Made by a program: the position numbers and the translations under genes. DNA of 64,000 bases from Microbacterium sp. 8M. Its GTDB lineage: Bacteria; Actinomycetota; Actinomycetes; Actinomycetales; Microbacteriaceae. Location: positions 1,205,147-1,269,146 of the forward strand of contig NZ_LR733284.1 in NCBI RefSeq assembly GCF_902506375.1. Reading direction: 5' to 3'. Position 1 is the first letter of the stretch. Every line of letters begins with the position of its first letter. Below, piece after piece: positions 9,416-20,089 of the stretch. Below the pieces are notes generated by a model. The model was not told the DNA's origin. It did no database searches and worked only from the letters and a program-made list of their open reading frames with translations.

Positions 9416-10428
9416 GCCGCGACTCCTTCCGTGAGGGCGGACGCCGCGGCGTCGCCGAAGGTGTGGCCGACGAAGTGCAGATACACGTCGTCGAGGGTGG
9501 GGTGGGACGCCGCGACCTGGCCGTAGCGGATCCCGGCGCCGTCGAGCGCCGCGATGACCGCGCCGACCGCGGAGGCGGCGTCGTCGGTGCGCGCTACGAG
9601 AAGCCCGTCCACGCCGGATGTCTCCACGAGCACGTCGCGCAGGCCGGGGATGTGCGCGATCGCCCGGCGCACGGCGACGGGGTCGGGCTCGACGAGGGTC
9701 ACGCGCACGGCGTCGCCGTGCAGCGCGGCCTTGAGCTGTTCCGGCGTGCCCTGGGCGACCGCGCGTCCGCGGTTCACGAGGAGCAGCTCGTCGGCGAGCC
9801 GGTCGGCCTCCTCCATGTAGTGCGTGGTGAGCACCACGGTGAGCGCCTCCTCGCCCGCGAGCCGGCGGATCTCCGCCCACATCGCCGCGCGCGCCTCGGG
9901 ATCCAGCCCCGTGGTCGGCTCGTCCAGGAACAGCACCTGCGGGCGGTGCACGAGCGCCGCGGCCACGTCGAGCCGCCGGCGCATGCCGCCGGAGTATGTG
10001 CGCACGGGCCGACGGGTGGCGTCGGCGAGGCCGAACTCCGCGAGCAGCCGGGCGGAGCGCGCACGGGCGTCGGCTCCGCTGAGCCCGCGCATGCGAGCGG
10101 CGATCTCCAGGTTCTCGGTCGCGGTGAGGTTCGGATCCGTCCCCGTGCCCTGGGACACGTAGCCGATCGCGGCGCGGACGTCGCCGGGGGCCGTGCTGAC
10201 GTCGTGACCCGCGACCGCGGCGCGTCCGGAGGTGGGCCGGGACAGGGTCGTGAGGATCTTCGTGGTGGTGGACTTGCCGGCGCCGTTGGGGCCGAGCAGG
10301 CCGAAGACGCGTCCGGTCGGGACCGTGAAGCTCAGGCCGTCGAGGGCCCGGACGGCGGGTCGACGGCCGCGGCCGCGGTACTCCTTGACGAGGCCGTCGG
10401 CGACGATGGCGGTGCGTTCTGCGGGCAT
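9412..10428 (-). CDS. ABC exporter ATP-binding protein (DrrA-like)
   Basis: This protein of about 338 residues has Walker A GLLGPNGAGKST, signature YSGGMRRRLD and Walker B VLFLDEPTTGLDP, with the C-terminal extension typical of DrrA proteins. It powers the permease encoded next to it. The second ATG (10428) is preferred because GGAAGGG sits at proper spacing from it but touches the first ATG at 10437. The 94-base gap after the HAAS-type gene may hold an internal signal, but none is clear. Confidence 0.88.
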   Translation of the reverse strand: MPAERTAIVADGLVKEYRGRGRRPAVRALDGLSFTVPTGRVFGLLGPNGAGKSTTTKILTTLSRPTSGRAAVAGHDVSTAPGDVRAAIGYVSQGTGTDPNLTATENLEIAARMRGLSGADARARSARLLAEFGLADATRRPVRTYSGGMRRRLDVAAALVHRPQVLFLDEPTTGLDPEARAAMWAEIRRLAGEEALTVVLTTHYMEEADRLADELLLVNRGRAVAQGTPEQLKAALHGDAVRVTLVEPDPVAVRRAIAHIPGLRDVLVETSGVDGLLVARTDDAASAVGAVIAALDGAGIRYGQVAASHPTLDDVYLHFVGHTFGDAAASALTEGVAA

Positions 10429-10522
10429 GACGAGCATCCCTTCCGTTCTGAGGGTTCTTCTGCGTGTGGGGGAGGGCGGATCCGGCCCGGGCGGTGATCG
10501 CCGGATCGGATCCGCCGACCGG

Positions 10523-11410
10523 TCAGCGGCGGTCGCCGCTGCGCGGTGCGTAGAGCATGCGGGCCAGGAGCAGCATCATGGCGGCGAGCCCGGCGACGAA
10601 CGCCACGGGCGCCCACCACCAGCCGGCGGTGAAGACGAGCACGATGATCACGGCGAGCGTGACGAACCACAGCACCGCGGTGTAGATCCCGAACCGGGCG
10701 GCGGTCTCCGGCTCGGTCTCGAACCGGTTCGGCGGCATCTGCCCTGCGGCGCCGCGCACCCAGGCCTTGTGCCGGTTGGTCTGCGTCGCGCCGAGGTAGG
10801 AGAACAGGGCGATCGCGGCGACCAGCAGCACCGCGGCGAGGATGACGAGCCACAGCTGGTCCGGGGCGAGGGCGAACGCGCCGCCGAGCCCGAGCGCCAG
10901 CAGCGTGCCGGCCGTGGCCACGCCGAATCCGATCGCGCGTCCCGCCGGCAGCGGATGGTTGGTCGTGGTCTCCTGCAGCAGGGCGTCCGCGGTCACGATC
11001 CCCAGCGCGATCGCGACCACGGCGCCGAGGGCGGCGACCGCGGCAGGTGCCGCCGGGTGGACGAGCAGCAGGACGAGCAGGATCCCGACCAGGGCGCCGG
11101 CGGCCAGCAGGCTCAGCACCACGGTGCGCACCACGAACCCGGGCTTCGGTCGCACCCGGTTGCGGGCGGTGAGCGCCTCCCAGCCCTGGGCGGATGCGCT
11201 CGCGGGCTCGTCGTCCAGCAGGGCGCGCACATCGCCGAGGTCGGCGATCGCGCGCCGTGCGGCCTCGGCGGGGGAGGCGCCCGCGGCGACGAGGTCGTCG
11301 ACCTGGGCCGTGAGGTTGGCGCGGATCTCCTCCTTGAGGTCCTGGGCGGCCGGCGTCATCTCGATCCCGGCGAAGGCCTCGTCCAGCAGGCGGTGGATGT
11401 CGGTGTTCAT
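10523..11410 (-). CDS. HAAS/permease-prefix-domain membrane protein
   Basis: This 295-residue protein has an N-terminal soluble three-helix domain (1-70; GASPAEAARRAIADLGDVRALL), recognisable as a HAAS or permease prefix domain. Six or more membrane helices follow. Such proteins typically sit directly after a PadR regulator and before efflux genes, and are thought to sense or relay signals to the permease. It begins four bases after the padR stop, so the two are co-transcribed. Confidence 0.75.
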   Translation of the reverse strand: MNTDIHRLLDEAFAGIEMTPAAQDLKEEIRANLTAQVDDLVAAGASPAEAARRAIADLGDVRALLDDEPASASAQGWEALTARNRVRPKPGFVVRTVVLSLLAAGALVGILLVLLLVHPAAPAAVAALGAVVAIALGIVTADALLQETTTNHPLPAGRAIGFGVATAGTLLALGLGGAFALAPDQLWLVILAAVLLVAAIALFSYLGATQTNRHKAWVRGAAGQMPPNRFETEPETAARFGIYTAVLWFVTLAVIIVLVFTAGWWWAPVAFVAGLAAMMLLLARMLYAPRSGDRR

Positions 11411-11414
11411 GGGT

Positions 11415-11756
11415 TCAGTCCTTCACGTCCAGAAGTGTGTCGATCACGCGGCGGGTGGCGACCCATGCCGCGACGTTGCTGCGGTACACGGCGCGCCCGG
11501 CGTCGGTGATCCGGTAGTACTTGCGGCGGCCGCCCTGCGTCTCGTCGCCCCAGTACGACTCGACCAGGCCGTCCTTCTCCAGGCGCCGGTAGGTCGCGTA
11601 CAGGGTGGCCTCCTTGATCTCGTGGTCCCCTCCGGTCGCGTCCCGGATGGTCTTGTAGATCTCGAAGCCGTAGCGGTCGCCGGAGCGGAGCGTGGAGAGC
11701 ACGATCGTGTCGGTGTGCCCGCGCAGGAGGTCCGCGGAGAAGGCGTCGTCGTTCAT
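11415..11756 (-). CDS. PadR-family transcriptional repressor
   Basis: This 113-residue winged-helix protein has the family hallmarks: LLRGHTDTIVLSTLRSGDRYGFEI, then IKEATLYATYRRLEKDGLVESYW, and the GGRRKYYRIT wing. A short C-terminal helix serves dimerisation. It heads a four-gene operon (padR, HAAS protein, ATPase, permease) and presumably represses it until a toxic ligand binds. There is no Shine-Dalgarno. The transcript is probably leaderless, from the repeat-bearing promoter just upstream. Confidence 0.9.
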   Translation of the reverse strand: MNDDAFSADLLRGHTDTIVLSTLRSGDRYGFEIYKTIRDATGGDHEIKEATLYATYRRLEKDGLVESYWGDETQGGRRKYYRITDAGRAVYRSNVAAWVATRRVIDTLLDVKD

Positions 11757-11757
11757 G

Positions 11758-11784
11758 TCAAGTACTGTATCAGATCAAGTACTG
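11758..11784 (-). promoter_or_regulatory. Twin-repeat operator over the padR leaderless promoter
   Basis: Two identical 10-mers, CAGTACTTGA on the minus strand, sit at 11758-11767 and 11775-11784. They are 17 bases apart start to start, and each contains the palindrome AGTACT. The candidate -10, TACAGT, overlaps the downstream copy and ends 7 bases before the ATG. A repressor bound here would cover the promoter, so PadR autorepression is the simplest reading. Confidence 0.7.
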
Positions 11785-11842
11785 ATTCACGCAAGGTCTT
11801 CTCCGGACCGATGGCGCGGCCGTCGGGCGCTAACGTGAGAGC

Positions 11843-13057
11843 GTGACCGACCACGTCCCGCCGCTCGCCCGCACCGCCGTGATCGTCGTGGCCGCAGGCT
11901 CCGGCACCCGGCTGGCGGCCGGGGCGCCGAAGGCCTTCGTTCCGCTGGCCGGGCGCACCATCCTGCAGCACGCGCTCGACGGCGTGTTCGCTGCGGCACC
12001 GGCGCAGGTGATCCTCGTGGTGCCCGCCGGGCGAGAGGCCGAGGCGGCGGCGATGGCGGACGGACGTCCCGTCCGCGTGGTCGCGGGCGGCGACACCCGC
12101 CAGCAGTCGGTCGCCGCGGGCGTTGCCGCGCTGGCCGACGACGTCGACACCGTGCTCGTGCACGATGCCGCTCGCGCCCTGACCCCGCCGGCGCAGTTCG
12201 CCGCGGTCGCGGATGCCGTCGCCCCGGGGGTCGGCGTCATCCCGGCGCTCCCGGTGGTCGACACCCTCAAGCGCGTGCACGACGGGGTGGTCGTCGCGCC
12301 GGTGGAACGGGCGGAGCTGGCCGCCGCGCAGACGCCGCAGGGCTTTCCGCGTGCGGAACTCGAGGCCGCGTACGCGCAGGCCGCCGAGCGCGGCGTCGAG
12401 TACACCGACGACGCCGCGCTGTTCGCGGCCGCCGGAGGAGCGGTGCACCACGTCCTCGGATCCGACGAGGCCTTCAAGATCACCACCCCCCACGACCTGG
12501 AGCGCGCCCGCATGATCATCGACAACGCCTCGGTCCCGGCGCTCGGGCAGGCTCGGCGACCGGTCGCAGGGGCTGTCGTCCCGCGCATCGGCATCGGCAC
12601 CGACGTGCACGCCTTCGCCGGCGGCGGCACCCTCCGTCTGGCGGGCCTGGACTGGCCGGGCGAGCCCGCGCTCGAAGGGCATTCCGACGGCGACGCGGTG
12701 GCGCACGCGATCGTCGACGCCCTGCTGGGCGCCGCAGGCCTCGGCGACATCGGGCAGCACTTCGGCACGGCGCACCCCGAGTACGCGGGCGCGCACGGCG
12801 ACGTGTTCCTCGCGCGCACGGCCGAGATCCTCGCCGAGGCGGGGTACGCGATCGGCAACGTCTCCGTGCAGTTCCAGGGCAACCGCCCTCGGTTCAGCGC
12901 GCGTCGCGACGAGGCCCAGCGGGTGCTCTCGGCGGCCCTGGGCGGAGCGCCGGTCGCGGTCTCGGCCACGACCACCGACGGGCTCGGCTTCCCGGGCCGC
13001 GGCGAGGGGATCGCCGTCACCGCGGTCGCTCTCGTGCACCCGATCGCCCACGGCTGA
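11843..13057 (+). CDS. ispDF: Bifunctional IspD/IspF isoprenoid enzyme
   Basis: This 404-residue fusion covers two steps of the MEP isoprenoid pathway. Residues 1-225 are the cytidylyltransferase (IspD) with [25 protein letters not shown] and TDDAALF. Residues 248-404 are the cyclodiphosphate synthase (IspF) with metal-binding [33 protein letters not shown] and [18 protein letters not shown]. The IspE step is absent here. The start is GTG with TAACGT (11831-11836) 6 bases upstream, suggesting a leaderless message. It is divergent from padR, so the inserted cassette shares its promoter region. Confidence 0.95.
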   Translation: MTDHVPPLARTAVIVVAAGSGTRLAAGAPKAFVPLAGRTILQHALDGVFAAAPAQVILVVPAGREAEAAAMADGRPVRVVAGGDTRQQSVAAGVAALADDVDTVLVHDAARALTPPAQFAAVADAVAPGVGVIPALPVVDTLKRVHDGVVVAPVERAELAAAQTPQGFPRAELEAAYAQAAERGVEYTDDAALFAAAGGAVHHVLGSDEAFKITTPHDLERARMIIDNASVPALGQARRPVAGAVVPRIGIGTDVHAFAGGGTLRLAGLDWPGEPALEGHSDGDAVAHAIVDALLGAAGLGDIGQHFGTAHPEYAGAHGDVFLARTAEILAEAGYAIGNVSVQFQGNRPRFSARRDEAQRVLSAALGGAPVAVSATTTDGLGFPGRGEGIAVTAVALVHPIAHG

Positions 13058-13158
13058 ATCCCGCAGGGGCGGATCCCGTTCCCTGGCCGCACGCGCGTGC
13101 CTACGCTGGATCACGCGGCGATCCGCCGCACCCGCAGCCGTGCGAGAGAGGATCCTTC

Positions 13159-14136
13159 ATGCGCGCACTCGTCCACTCCTCCTTCGGGGATCCCGCCGAG
13201 GTCCTGTCCGTGCAGGAGGTCCTCCTGCCCGAGCCCGGGGCGGGGCAGGTGCGGCTCCGGGTGCTGCTCGCGACCGTGCACAATCACGACCTGCTCACGG
13301 TCCGCGGCCTCTACGGCTACAAGCCCGAGCTGCCGGCCCGCTCGGGCACCGAGGCCGTGGGCGTCGTGGATGCCGTCGGCGAGGGCGTCGACGAGGCGCT
13401 CCTCGGGCGCCGCGTCACCGTCGCGGGGGCCTTCGGGGCGTGGGCGGAGTACGTGCTGGCCTCGGCGGCGGGGGTCATCCCGGTTCCCGACGACGTGCCG
13501 GACGAGCAGGCGGCGCAGCTCGGATCCATGCCGTTCAGCGCCATCAGCGTGCTGGACTCCCTGGGGCTCAGCGCAGGCGACTGGATGATCCAGAACGCCG
13601 CGAACGGCGCGGTCGGGCGCATGGTGGCCCAACTGGCGGCCGCCCGGGGCGTGCACGTCGTGAGCCTCGTCCGCCGTGCCGGCGGCGTCGCCGAGCTCGC
13701 GGCGCAGGGCGTGCAGAACGTCGTCGCGACCGATGCAGAGGACTGGCAGGACCAGGTGCGCGCGCTCACGGGCGGCGCTGCGATCCGCGCCGGGATCGAC
13801 GCGGTGGGCGGCGACGCCAGCGGCCAGATCGCCGCGATGCTCGGCGAGGGCGGTGTGCTCGTGGTCTTCGGCGCGATGGCGTCGCCGATCATGCGGATCT
13901 CCTCGGGCGATGTGATCTTCAAACAGCTCACCGTGCGCGGGTTCTGGGGATCGAAGGTCGCCGGGGCCATGCCCGCGGAGCAGCGCGGTGCGCTGTTCGG
14001 CGAGCTGCTGCAGCGCCTGCGCGAGGGCGTGCTCACGCTGCCGGTGGAGGCCGTGCTTCCCTTCGAGCGGGTCGCCGCGGCATCCGAGGGCACCCTGCAG
14101 GCCGGCCGCGAGGGCAAGATCCTGCTCCGGCCCTGA
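13159..14136 (+). CDS. Zinc-free quinone oxidoreductase-like MDR protein
   Basis: This 325-residue medium-chain dehydrogenase/reductase has an N-terminal GroES-like domain. Its NAD(P)-binding half contains MIQNAANGAVGRMVAQLAAARG. No catalytic zinc cysteine/histidine set is visible, so it fits the quinone reductase/enoyl reductase branch rather than zinc alcohol dehydrogenases. The substrate is unknown. AGAGAGGATCC precedes the ATG. It separates ispDF from cysS, two genes that are usually closer. Confidence 0.82.
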   Translation: MRALVHSSFGDPAEVLSVQEVLLPEPGAGQVRLRVLLATVHNHDLLTVRGLYGYKPELPARSGTEAVGVVDAVGEGVDEALLGRRVTVAGAFGAWAEYVLASAAGVIPVPDDVPDEQAAQLGSMPFSAISVLDSLGLSAGDWMIQNAANGAVGRMVAQLAAARGVHVVSLVRRAGGVAELAAQGVQNVVATDAEDWQDQVRALTGGAAIRAGIDAVGGDASGQIAAMLGEGGVLVVFGAMASPIMRISSGDVIFKQLTVRGFWGSKVAGAMPAEQRGALFGELLQRLREGVLTLPVEAVLPFERVAAASEGTLQAGREGKILLRP

Positions 14137-14179
14137 TCGCTCCCCGGAACTGACAGGGGCGCCCCGGTAGGCTTGAGCG

Positions 14180-15592
14180 GTGACGATCCGCCTCCATGAC
14201 ACGCGCGCGCAGGAACTGCGCGAGTTCGTTCCGCTCGACCCCTCGAACGTGACGATCTACGTGTGCGGACCGACGGTGCAGTCCGGGCCGCACATCGGGC
14301 ACGTGCGGGCGGCGCTGAGCTTCGACCTGCTGCGACGCTGGCTGCAGCTGCGGTACGGCCGGGTCACGTTCGTGCGCAACGTGACCGACATCGACGACAA
14401 GGTGCTCACCAACGCCTCCGACGGCGAGCCCTGGTGGGCGCTCGCGTACCGGATGGAGCAGGAGTTCGCCGCCGCGTACGCCGCGGTGGGGATCCTGCCG
14501 CCGACGTACGAGCCGCGTGCGACCGCATCCATCCCGCAGATGCAGGAGCTCATCGCCCGGCTCATCGAGCGCGGCCACGCGTATCCGGCGGCGGACGGAT
14601 CCGGCGACGTGTATTTCGATGTGCGCTCCTGGCCCGCCTACGGAGAACTGACGCGTCAGTCGGTCGACGCGATGGAGGCGGCGGAGGACGCGGATCCGCG
14701 CGGCAAGCGCAACCCGCAGGATTTCGCGCTGTGGAAGGGCGCCAAGCCGGGCGAGCCGGCCGACGCGACCTGGGGCTCGCCCTGGGGTGCGGGGCGACCG
14801 GGCTGGCACATCGAGTGCTCGGCCATGGCGCGGCGCTACCTCGGCGCCGAGTTCGACATCCACGGCGGCGGGCTGGACCTGCGCTTCCCGCACCACGAGA
14901 ACGAGCTGGCGCAGTCCACCGCGGCCGGCGACGCGTTCGCCCGCTACTGGGTGCACAACGGGCTCGTCACCGTGGAGGGGCAGAAGATGTCGAAGTCGCT
15001 CGGCAACTTCACGCTCGCGGCCGACGTGCTGGCCGCGCACGATCCGCTCGTGGTGCGCTACGCCCTCGCCGCGGCGCACTACCGCTCCAGCCTCGACCTC
15101 TCCGAGTCGTCGTGGAGCGAGGCGGAGGCCGCGCTGGGGCGGATCCGGACGTTCCTGCAGCGGGCGCTGCGGACGACGGGCGACGAGGCCGGCTGGTCCA
15201 CCGACGATCTCCCTGACGCCTTCGCCGCCGCGATGGACGACGACCTGGGCGTGCCGCAGGCGCTCGCGGTGCTGCACGAGACGGTGCGCGCCGGCAACGC
15301 GGCGCTCGATCGCGGCGACGCGGACGAGGCGCGCAGGGCACTGGGCGCGGTGCGCGCCATGGCCGTGGTCCTCGGCCTGGACCCGTTCGCCGACGAGTGG
15401 CGCGCCGCCGCACCCGACACGAAGACCACCACCGCCCTGGACGCCCTCGTCCAGGCGATGATCACCCAGCGCGCTCAGGCGCGCGCCGACAAGGACTGGC
15501 CCGCCGCCGACCGCATCCGCGATGCGATCGCCGCCGCGGGCATCACCCTGGAGGACACTCCAGACGGAACTCATTGGAGCATCGATGGCTAA
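14180..15592 (+). CDS. cysS: Cysteinyl-tRNA synthetase
   Basis: This 470-residue class I synthetase charges tRNA-Cys. It has zinc-binding Cys in [20 protein letters not shown] (with the HIGH signature) and [15 protein letters not shown]. The [15 protein letters not shown] motif and the KMSKS motif are both present. The GTG start has TAGGCT (14168-14173) 6 bases upstream, indicating leaderless transcription. The stop overlaps the rlmB start by eight bases. Confidence 0.96.
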   Translation: MTIRLHDTRAQELREFVPLDPSNVTIYVCGPTVQSGPHIGHVRAALSFDLLRRWLQLRYGRVTFVRNVTDIDDKVLTNASDGEPWWALAYRMEQEFAAAYAAVGILPPTYEPRATASIPQMQELIARLIERGHAYPAADGSGDVYFDVRSWPAYGELTRQSVDAMEAAEDADPRGKRNPQDFALWKGAKPGEPADATWGSPWGAGRPGWHIECSAMARRYLGAEFDIHGGGLDLRFPHHENELAQSTAAGDAFARYWVHNGLVTVEGQKMSKSLGNFTLAADVLAAHDPLVVRYALAAAHYRSSLDLSESSWSEAEAALGRIRTFLQRALRTTGDEAGWSTDDLPDAFAAAMDDDLGVPQALAVLHETVRAGNAALDRGDADEARRALGAVRAMAVVLGLDPFADEWRAAAPDTKTTTALDALVQAMITQRAQARADKDWPAADRIRDAIAAAGITLEDTPDGTHWSIDG

Positions 15593-16595
15593 GCCGAGCC
15601 GCCCCGGAGCGGGCAACAGCAAGAAGAAGGGTGCCATCAAGGGCACCGGGGGCCACGGCCGCAAGGCGCTGGAGGGCCGCGGGAACACCCCGAAGGCCGA
15701 GGACCGCTCCTGGCACGTCGCCGGCAAGCGCAAGGCGGCCCAGGAGCGCTACGCGGCAGCGGGCGGCAAGGGCCGCATCGGCCAGAAGCCGCAGAGCGGC
15801 GGGTCGAACCCCAACCGCCGCGTGTCCGGCTCGTCCGCGTCGAGCGACACCGAGACGGTCACGGGCCGCAACTCGGTGCTCGAGGCGCTGCGCACGAAGA
15901 TCCCGGCCACCACGATGTACATCGCCCAGCGCGTGGAGATGGACGACCGCGTCAAGGAGATGCTGGCGATCGCGCGCCACCGGGAGATCCCCGTGCTCGA
16001 GGTCACCCGCCAGGAGCTCGACCGCATGGCCGGCTTCGACGGCGTGCACCAGGGCGTCGCGCTCAAGGTGCCGCCCTATGAGTACGCGCACCCTCAGGAC
16101 CTGCTGGAGCAGGTGATCGACCGCGGAGAGACGCCGCTGTTCGTGGCACTCGACGGCATCACGGATCCCCGCAACCTGGGTGCGATCATCCGCTCCACCG
16201 CGGCGTTCGGCGGGCACGGCGTGATCCTGCCGCAGCGCCGGTCGGCGAGCGTGAACTCCGCGGCGTGGAAGACCAGCGCAGGGGCTGCCGCGCGCATCCC
16301 GGTGGCGCTCGCCGCGAACCTCACCACGATGCTCAAGGAGTTCAAGAAGCAGGGCGTGTTCGTGCTGGGCCTGGACGGCGGCGGCGACGTCTCGCTGCCC
16401 GCGCTCGAGCTCGCGGACCGTCCGGTGGTGATCGTGGTCGGATCCGAGGGCAAGGGCCTGTCCCGGCTCGTGACCGAGACCTGCGACCAGATCGTGTCGA
16501 TCCCGATCTCCGCGGCCACGGAGTCGCTCAACGCCGGGATCGCGGCCTCGGTCGCGCTGTATCAGGTCTCGACGGTCCGCGCCGCGAAGGGCTGA
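15585..16595 (+). CDS. rlmB: 23S rRNA (guanosine-2'-O)-methyltransferase RlmB-like
   Basis: This 336-residue SpoU/TrmH-family enzyme has a Lys/Gly-rich N-terminal extension (1-75), probably an RNA-binding tail. The substrate-binding domain starts [13 protein letters not shown]. The trefoil-knot SAM domain has [34 protein letters not shown] and [22 protein letters not shown]. It starts inside the cysS end (ATGGCTAA overlap), so the two are translationally coupled. Confidence 0.92.
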   Translation: MAKPSRPGAGNSKKKGAIKGTGGHGRKALEGRGNTPKAEDRSWHVAGKRKAAQERYAAAGGKGRIGQKPQSGGSNPNRRVSGSSASSDTETVTGRNSVLEALRTKIPATTMYIAQRVEMDDRVKEMLAIARHREIPVLEVTRQELDRMAGFDGVHQGVALKVPPYEYAHPQDLLEQVIDRGETPLFVALDGITDPRNLGAIIRSTAAFGGHGVILPQRRSASVNSAAWKTSAGAAARIPVALAANLTTMLKEFKKQGVFVLGLDGGGDVSLPALELADRPVVIVVGSEGKGLSRLVTETCDQIVSIPISAATESLNAGIAASVALYQVSTVRAAKG

Positions 16596-16758
16596 CACCG
16601 GCGGCCCGGCGCCGATCGTCGGGCGACGTGCGCATGACGCCGCGCGCATGGCATTGACCAGGAGCGCACATCCGTGCAATCCCGGGGAACGACGGAATAG
16701 GCCGGTATCGCGGATGCTTGCACCTTCCGTATCCTGTGCAGAAATGGAAGGAAAGCGC

Positions 16759-17397
16759 ATGGCCCGGATCATCGTCATCGGAGGCACCGGCTACGCCGGC
16801 GGCCACATCGCCGCGGAGGCTGCATCGCGCGGACACGAGGTCGTCTCGGTGTCCCGCAAGGAGCCGTCGGAGCGCATCGAGGGCGTCGAGTACGTCCAGG
16901 GCGATGTGCTGGATCCCGCCTCCCTGGCGGACACGCTCGCGGGCGCGGACGTCGTGGTGTCCGCCATCTCTCCGCGTGGCGACATGACCGACAAGGGCCT
17001 CGACGCGGTGCGCGCGCTCGTGCAGGCCCTGACCGGCACGTCCACCCGCCTGGGCGTCGTGGGCGGTGCCATGGGCAGCCTCAGCGCCCCCGGCGGACCG
17101 CGGCTGTGGGACCTCGGCGTGCCCGAGGAGTACCGCCACGAGGCGAAGTTCGGCATCGACTCCCTCGAGATCCTCCAGAACTCCGAGGGTCTCGACTGGT
17201 TCTACGTGCACCCGCCGAAGGAGTTCGGCGCCTGGGTCCCCGGTGAGCGCACCGGCTCCTACCGCGACGGCGGCGAGGTCTTCGTCGAGGACGCGGACGG
17301 CAAGTCCTACATCTCCGGCGCCGACTACGCGGTCGCGTTCGTCGACGAGATCGAGAACCCCCGGCACCGCGGAGAGCGGTTCGCGGTCGGCTACTGA
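16759..17397 (+). CDS. NAD(P)H-binding SDR-like protein
   Basis: This 212-residue atypical short-chain dehydrogenase has the nucleotide-binding motif IVIGGTGYAGGHIA at its N-terminus and a NmrA-like layout. VEYVQGDVLDPASLADTLAGAD marks the second strand region. No YxxxK catalytic pair is evident, so it may sense redox state or reduce flavins or quinones. GGAAGGAAAG before the ATG at 16759 fixes the start. It is convergent with the DUF4032 gene. Confidence 0.8.
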   Translation: MARIIVIGGTGYAGGHIAAEAASRGHEVVSVSRKEPSERIEGVEYVQGDVLDPASLADTLAGADVVVSAISPRGDMTDKGLDAVRALVQALTGTSTRLGVVGGAMGSLSAPGGPRLWDLGVPEEYRHEAKFGIDSLEILQNSEGLDWFYVHPPKEFGAWVPGERTGSYRDGGEVFVEDADGKSYISGADYAVAFVDEIENPRHRGERFAVGY

Positions 17398-17472
17398 CGC
17401 CCGCGCCCCGCGCCCACGGCCCGCACCGCACGGTCCGCGGCCCACGGTCCGCACCCCACGGCCCACGAACGC

Positions 17473-17532
17473 CGAGCCACCCCCTTGCGCGCGAACCACC
17501 CCTTTCGGGGCGGCGCGCAAGGGGGTGGCTCG
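17473..17532. terminator. Large hairpin between convergent genes
   Basis: A perfect 20-base stem runs from 17473-17492 (CGAGCCACCCCC and onward) to 17513-17532. The loop contains a small CCCC/GGGG hairpin. A partial third copy of the right arm follows at about 17536-17552, then a direct repeat of about 20 bases (CTCGGCGGGCGGA-CCGTCAG, twice, to 17588). It ends transcripts from both sides and has the look of a mobile-type palindromic repeat. Confidence 0.65.
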
Positions 17533-17584
17533 CGTTGAAGGGGGTGGCTCGGCGGGCGGACCGTCAGCTCGGCGGGCGGAACCG

Positions 17585-18889
17585 TCAGACCAGATCGCGC
17601 CAGTCGACGTCGGCTTCCTCGTCGTCGACCGGGACGGATCCGGTGATCACCGGCAGCGACATCGTCTCGGTCGGCGGGCCCATGATCGTGGCCTCGTCGC
17701 GGCGGTGCCGCAGCACGTCGTTGATGTACGAGGTGAGCACCTCCGCCAGCGGCACCGAGCGACCGCGGGCCTGCGACATGTACCAGCGGTGCTCCAGCAC
17801 CTGGTGGAACACCTCGGCCGGCTCGAGCTTCGCCCGCAGGTCGTAGGGGATGGCGCGCACGACGGGCTCGAACACCCGGGTGAGCCACTCGTGCGCGTAC
17901 ATCTCCTCGTCCGCCCAGTGCTTGGTGGAGCGGGCCCGGAACTCGTCGAGATCGTTCAGCAGCCGCCGGGCCTGGTTCTCCTCGACGTCGAGCCCGGTGA
18001 GCCGGATGAGCCGGCGCTGGTGGTGCCCGGCGTCGACGACCTTGGGCTCGATCTCCACCCGGGTGCCGTCGGCCGTGGTCTGGATGGACATCTCCCCGAT
18101 GTCGAAGCCGAGTGCGTTGAGACGCTCCACGCGCTCGGTGATCCGCCACGCCTCGCCCGCGGCGAACGACTCGTGCTCGGTGAGCGCAGCCCACAGCGAG
18201 CGGTACGACGACACGATCCCGTCGGCGATCGCCACGGCGTCCACGCCCCGCTCCAGCCGTCCGCCGGCGGCGAGGTCGAGGATCTCCCCGGCGATGTTCG
18301 TGCGCGCCAGATCCAGGTCGTAGGCGCGCTGCCCGTCGGTCAGGCCCTCCTCGTGCAGCTCTCCGGTCTCGGCGTCGACGAGATAGGCGGCGAAGGCGCC
18401 CGCGTCGCGGCGGAACAGCGCGTTCGACAGCGAGACGTCGCCCCAGTAGAAGCCGACGTTGTGCAGGCGCACGAGCAGCAGCGCGAGCGCGTCGACGAGG
18501 CGGGTGGCGGTGTCCGGACGGAGCACCCGCGTGAACAGGGCGCGGTACGGCATGGAGAACTTCAGGTGCGAGGTCACCAGCACCGCGGGCAGCGCCGCGC
18601 CCTTGGCGTCCGTGCGGCCGGCGATCACGGCCACGCGCGAGACGCACGGCACGTCCAGGCGCGCCAGGTTCCCGAGCATCTCGTACTCGCGGCGGGCCAT
18701 CTCCTCCGTGGTCTCCTTCACGGCGACGACGGATCCGCTCAGATCCGCGAAGCGCACCAGGTGCCGGGAGAGACCCTTCGGCAGCGAGACGATCACCTCA
18801 GAGGGCCACTTCGACAGCGGCAGGGACCACGGCAGCGAGAGCAGTCCAGGGTCCACCGCGCTCGCGGTGATGCTCAGCGCATCCTTCAT
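17585..18889 (-). CDS. DUF4032 / lipopolysaccharide-kinase-like protein
   Basis: This 434-residue protein has an N-terminal half resembling a Kdo/WaaP kinase fold: VVAVKETTEEMARREYEML (ATP-lysine region), HNVGFYWGDVSLSNALFRRD (catalytic-loop-like WGDxSxxN), and YLVDAETGEL in place of DFG. The C-terminal half is the DUF4032 domain. Its physiological substrate is unknown, and it is common in actinobacteria. GAGGAG lies before the ATG. It is downstream of the sugar ABC ATPase gene but separated from it by a terminator. Confidence 0.8.
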   Translation of the reverse strand: MKDALSITASAVDPGLLSLPWSLPLSKWPSEVIVSLPKGLSRHLVRFADLSGSVVAVKETTEEMARREYEMLGNLARLDVPCVSRVAVIAGRTDAKGAALPAVLVTSHLKFSMPYRALFTRVLRPDTATRLVDALALLLVRLHNVGFYWGDVSLSNALFRRDAGAFAAYLVDAETGELHEEGLTDGQRAYDLDLARTNIAGEILDLAAGGRLERGVDAVAIADGIVSSYRSLWAALTEHESFAAGEAWRITERVERLNALGFDIGEMSIQTTADGTRVEIEPKVVDAGHHQRRLIRLTGLDVEENQARRLLNDLDEFRARSTKHWADEEMYAHEWLTRVFEPVVRAIPYDLRAKLEPAEVFHQVLEHRWYMSQARGRSVPLAEVLTSYINDVLRHRRDEATIMGPPTETMSLPVITGSVPVDDEEADVDWRDLV

Positions 18890-18936
18890 GCCTGCTCCTC
18901 GGTCTCGTGCCCCGGGCGGAACGCGCCCGGAAACGA

Positions 18937-18972
18937 CGACGCGGCGCGAGGGGAGCCCCCCGCGCCGCGTCG
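18937..18972 (-). terminator. Terminator after ugpC
   Basis: A 12-base perfect stem (CGACGCGGCGCG with CGCGCCGCGTCG) around a 12-base loop sits between the ugpC stop and the DUF4032 start, both on the minus strand. Confidence 0.75.
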
Positions 18973-18985
18973 CGCGATCAGTTGA

Positions 18986-20089
<1,104 letters not shown>

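Noticed and set aside
13159..14136. Zinc alcohol dehydrogenase call for the MDR protein
   Set aside because: The zinc-binding Cys/His residues are not visible, so the quinone-reductase branch fits better.
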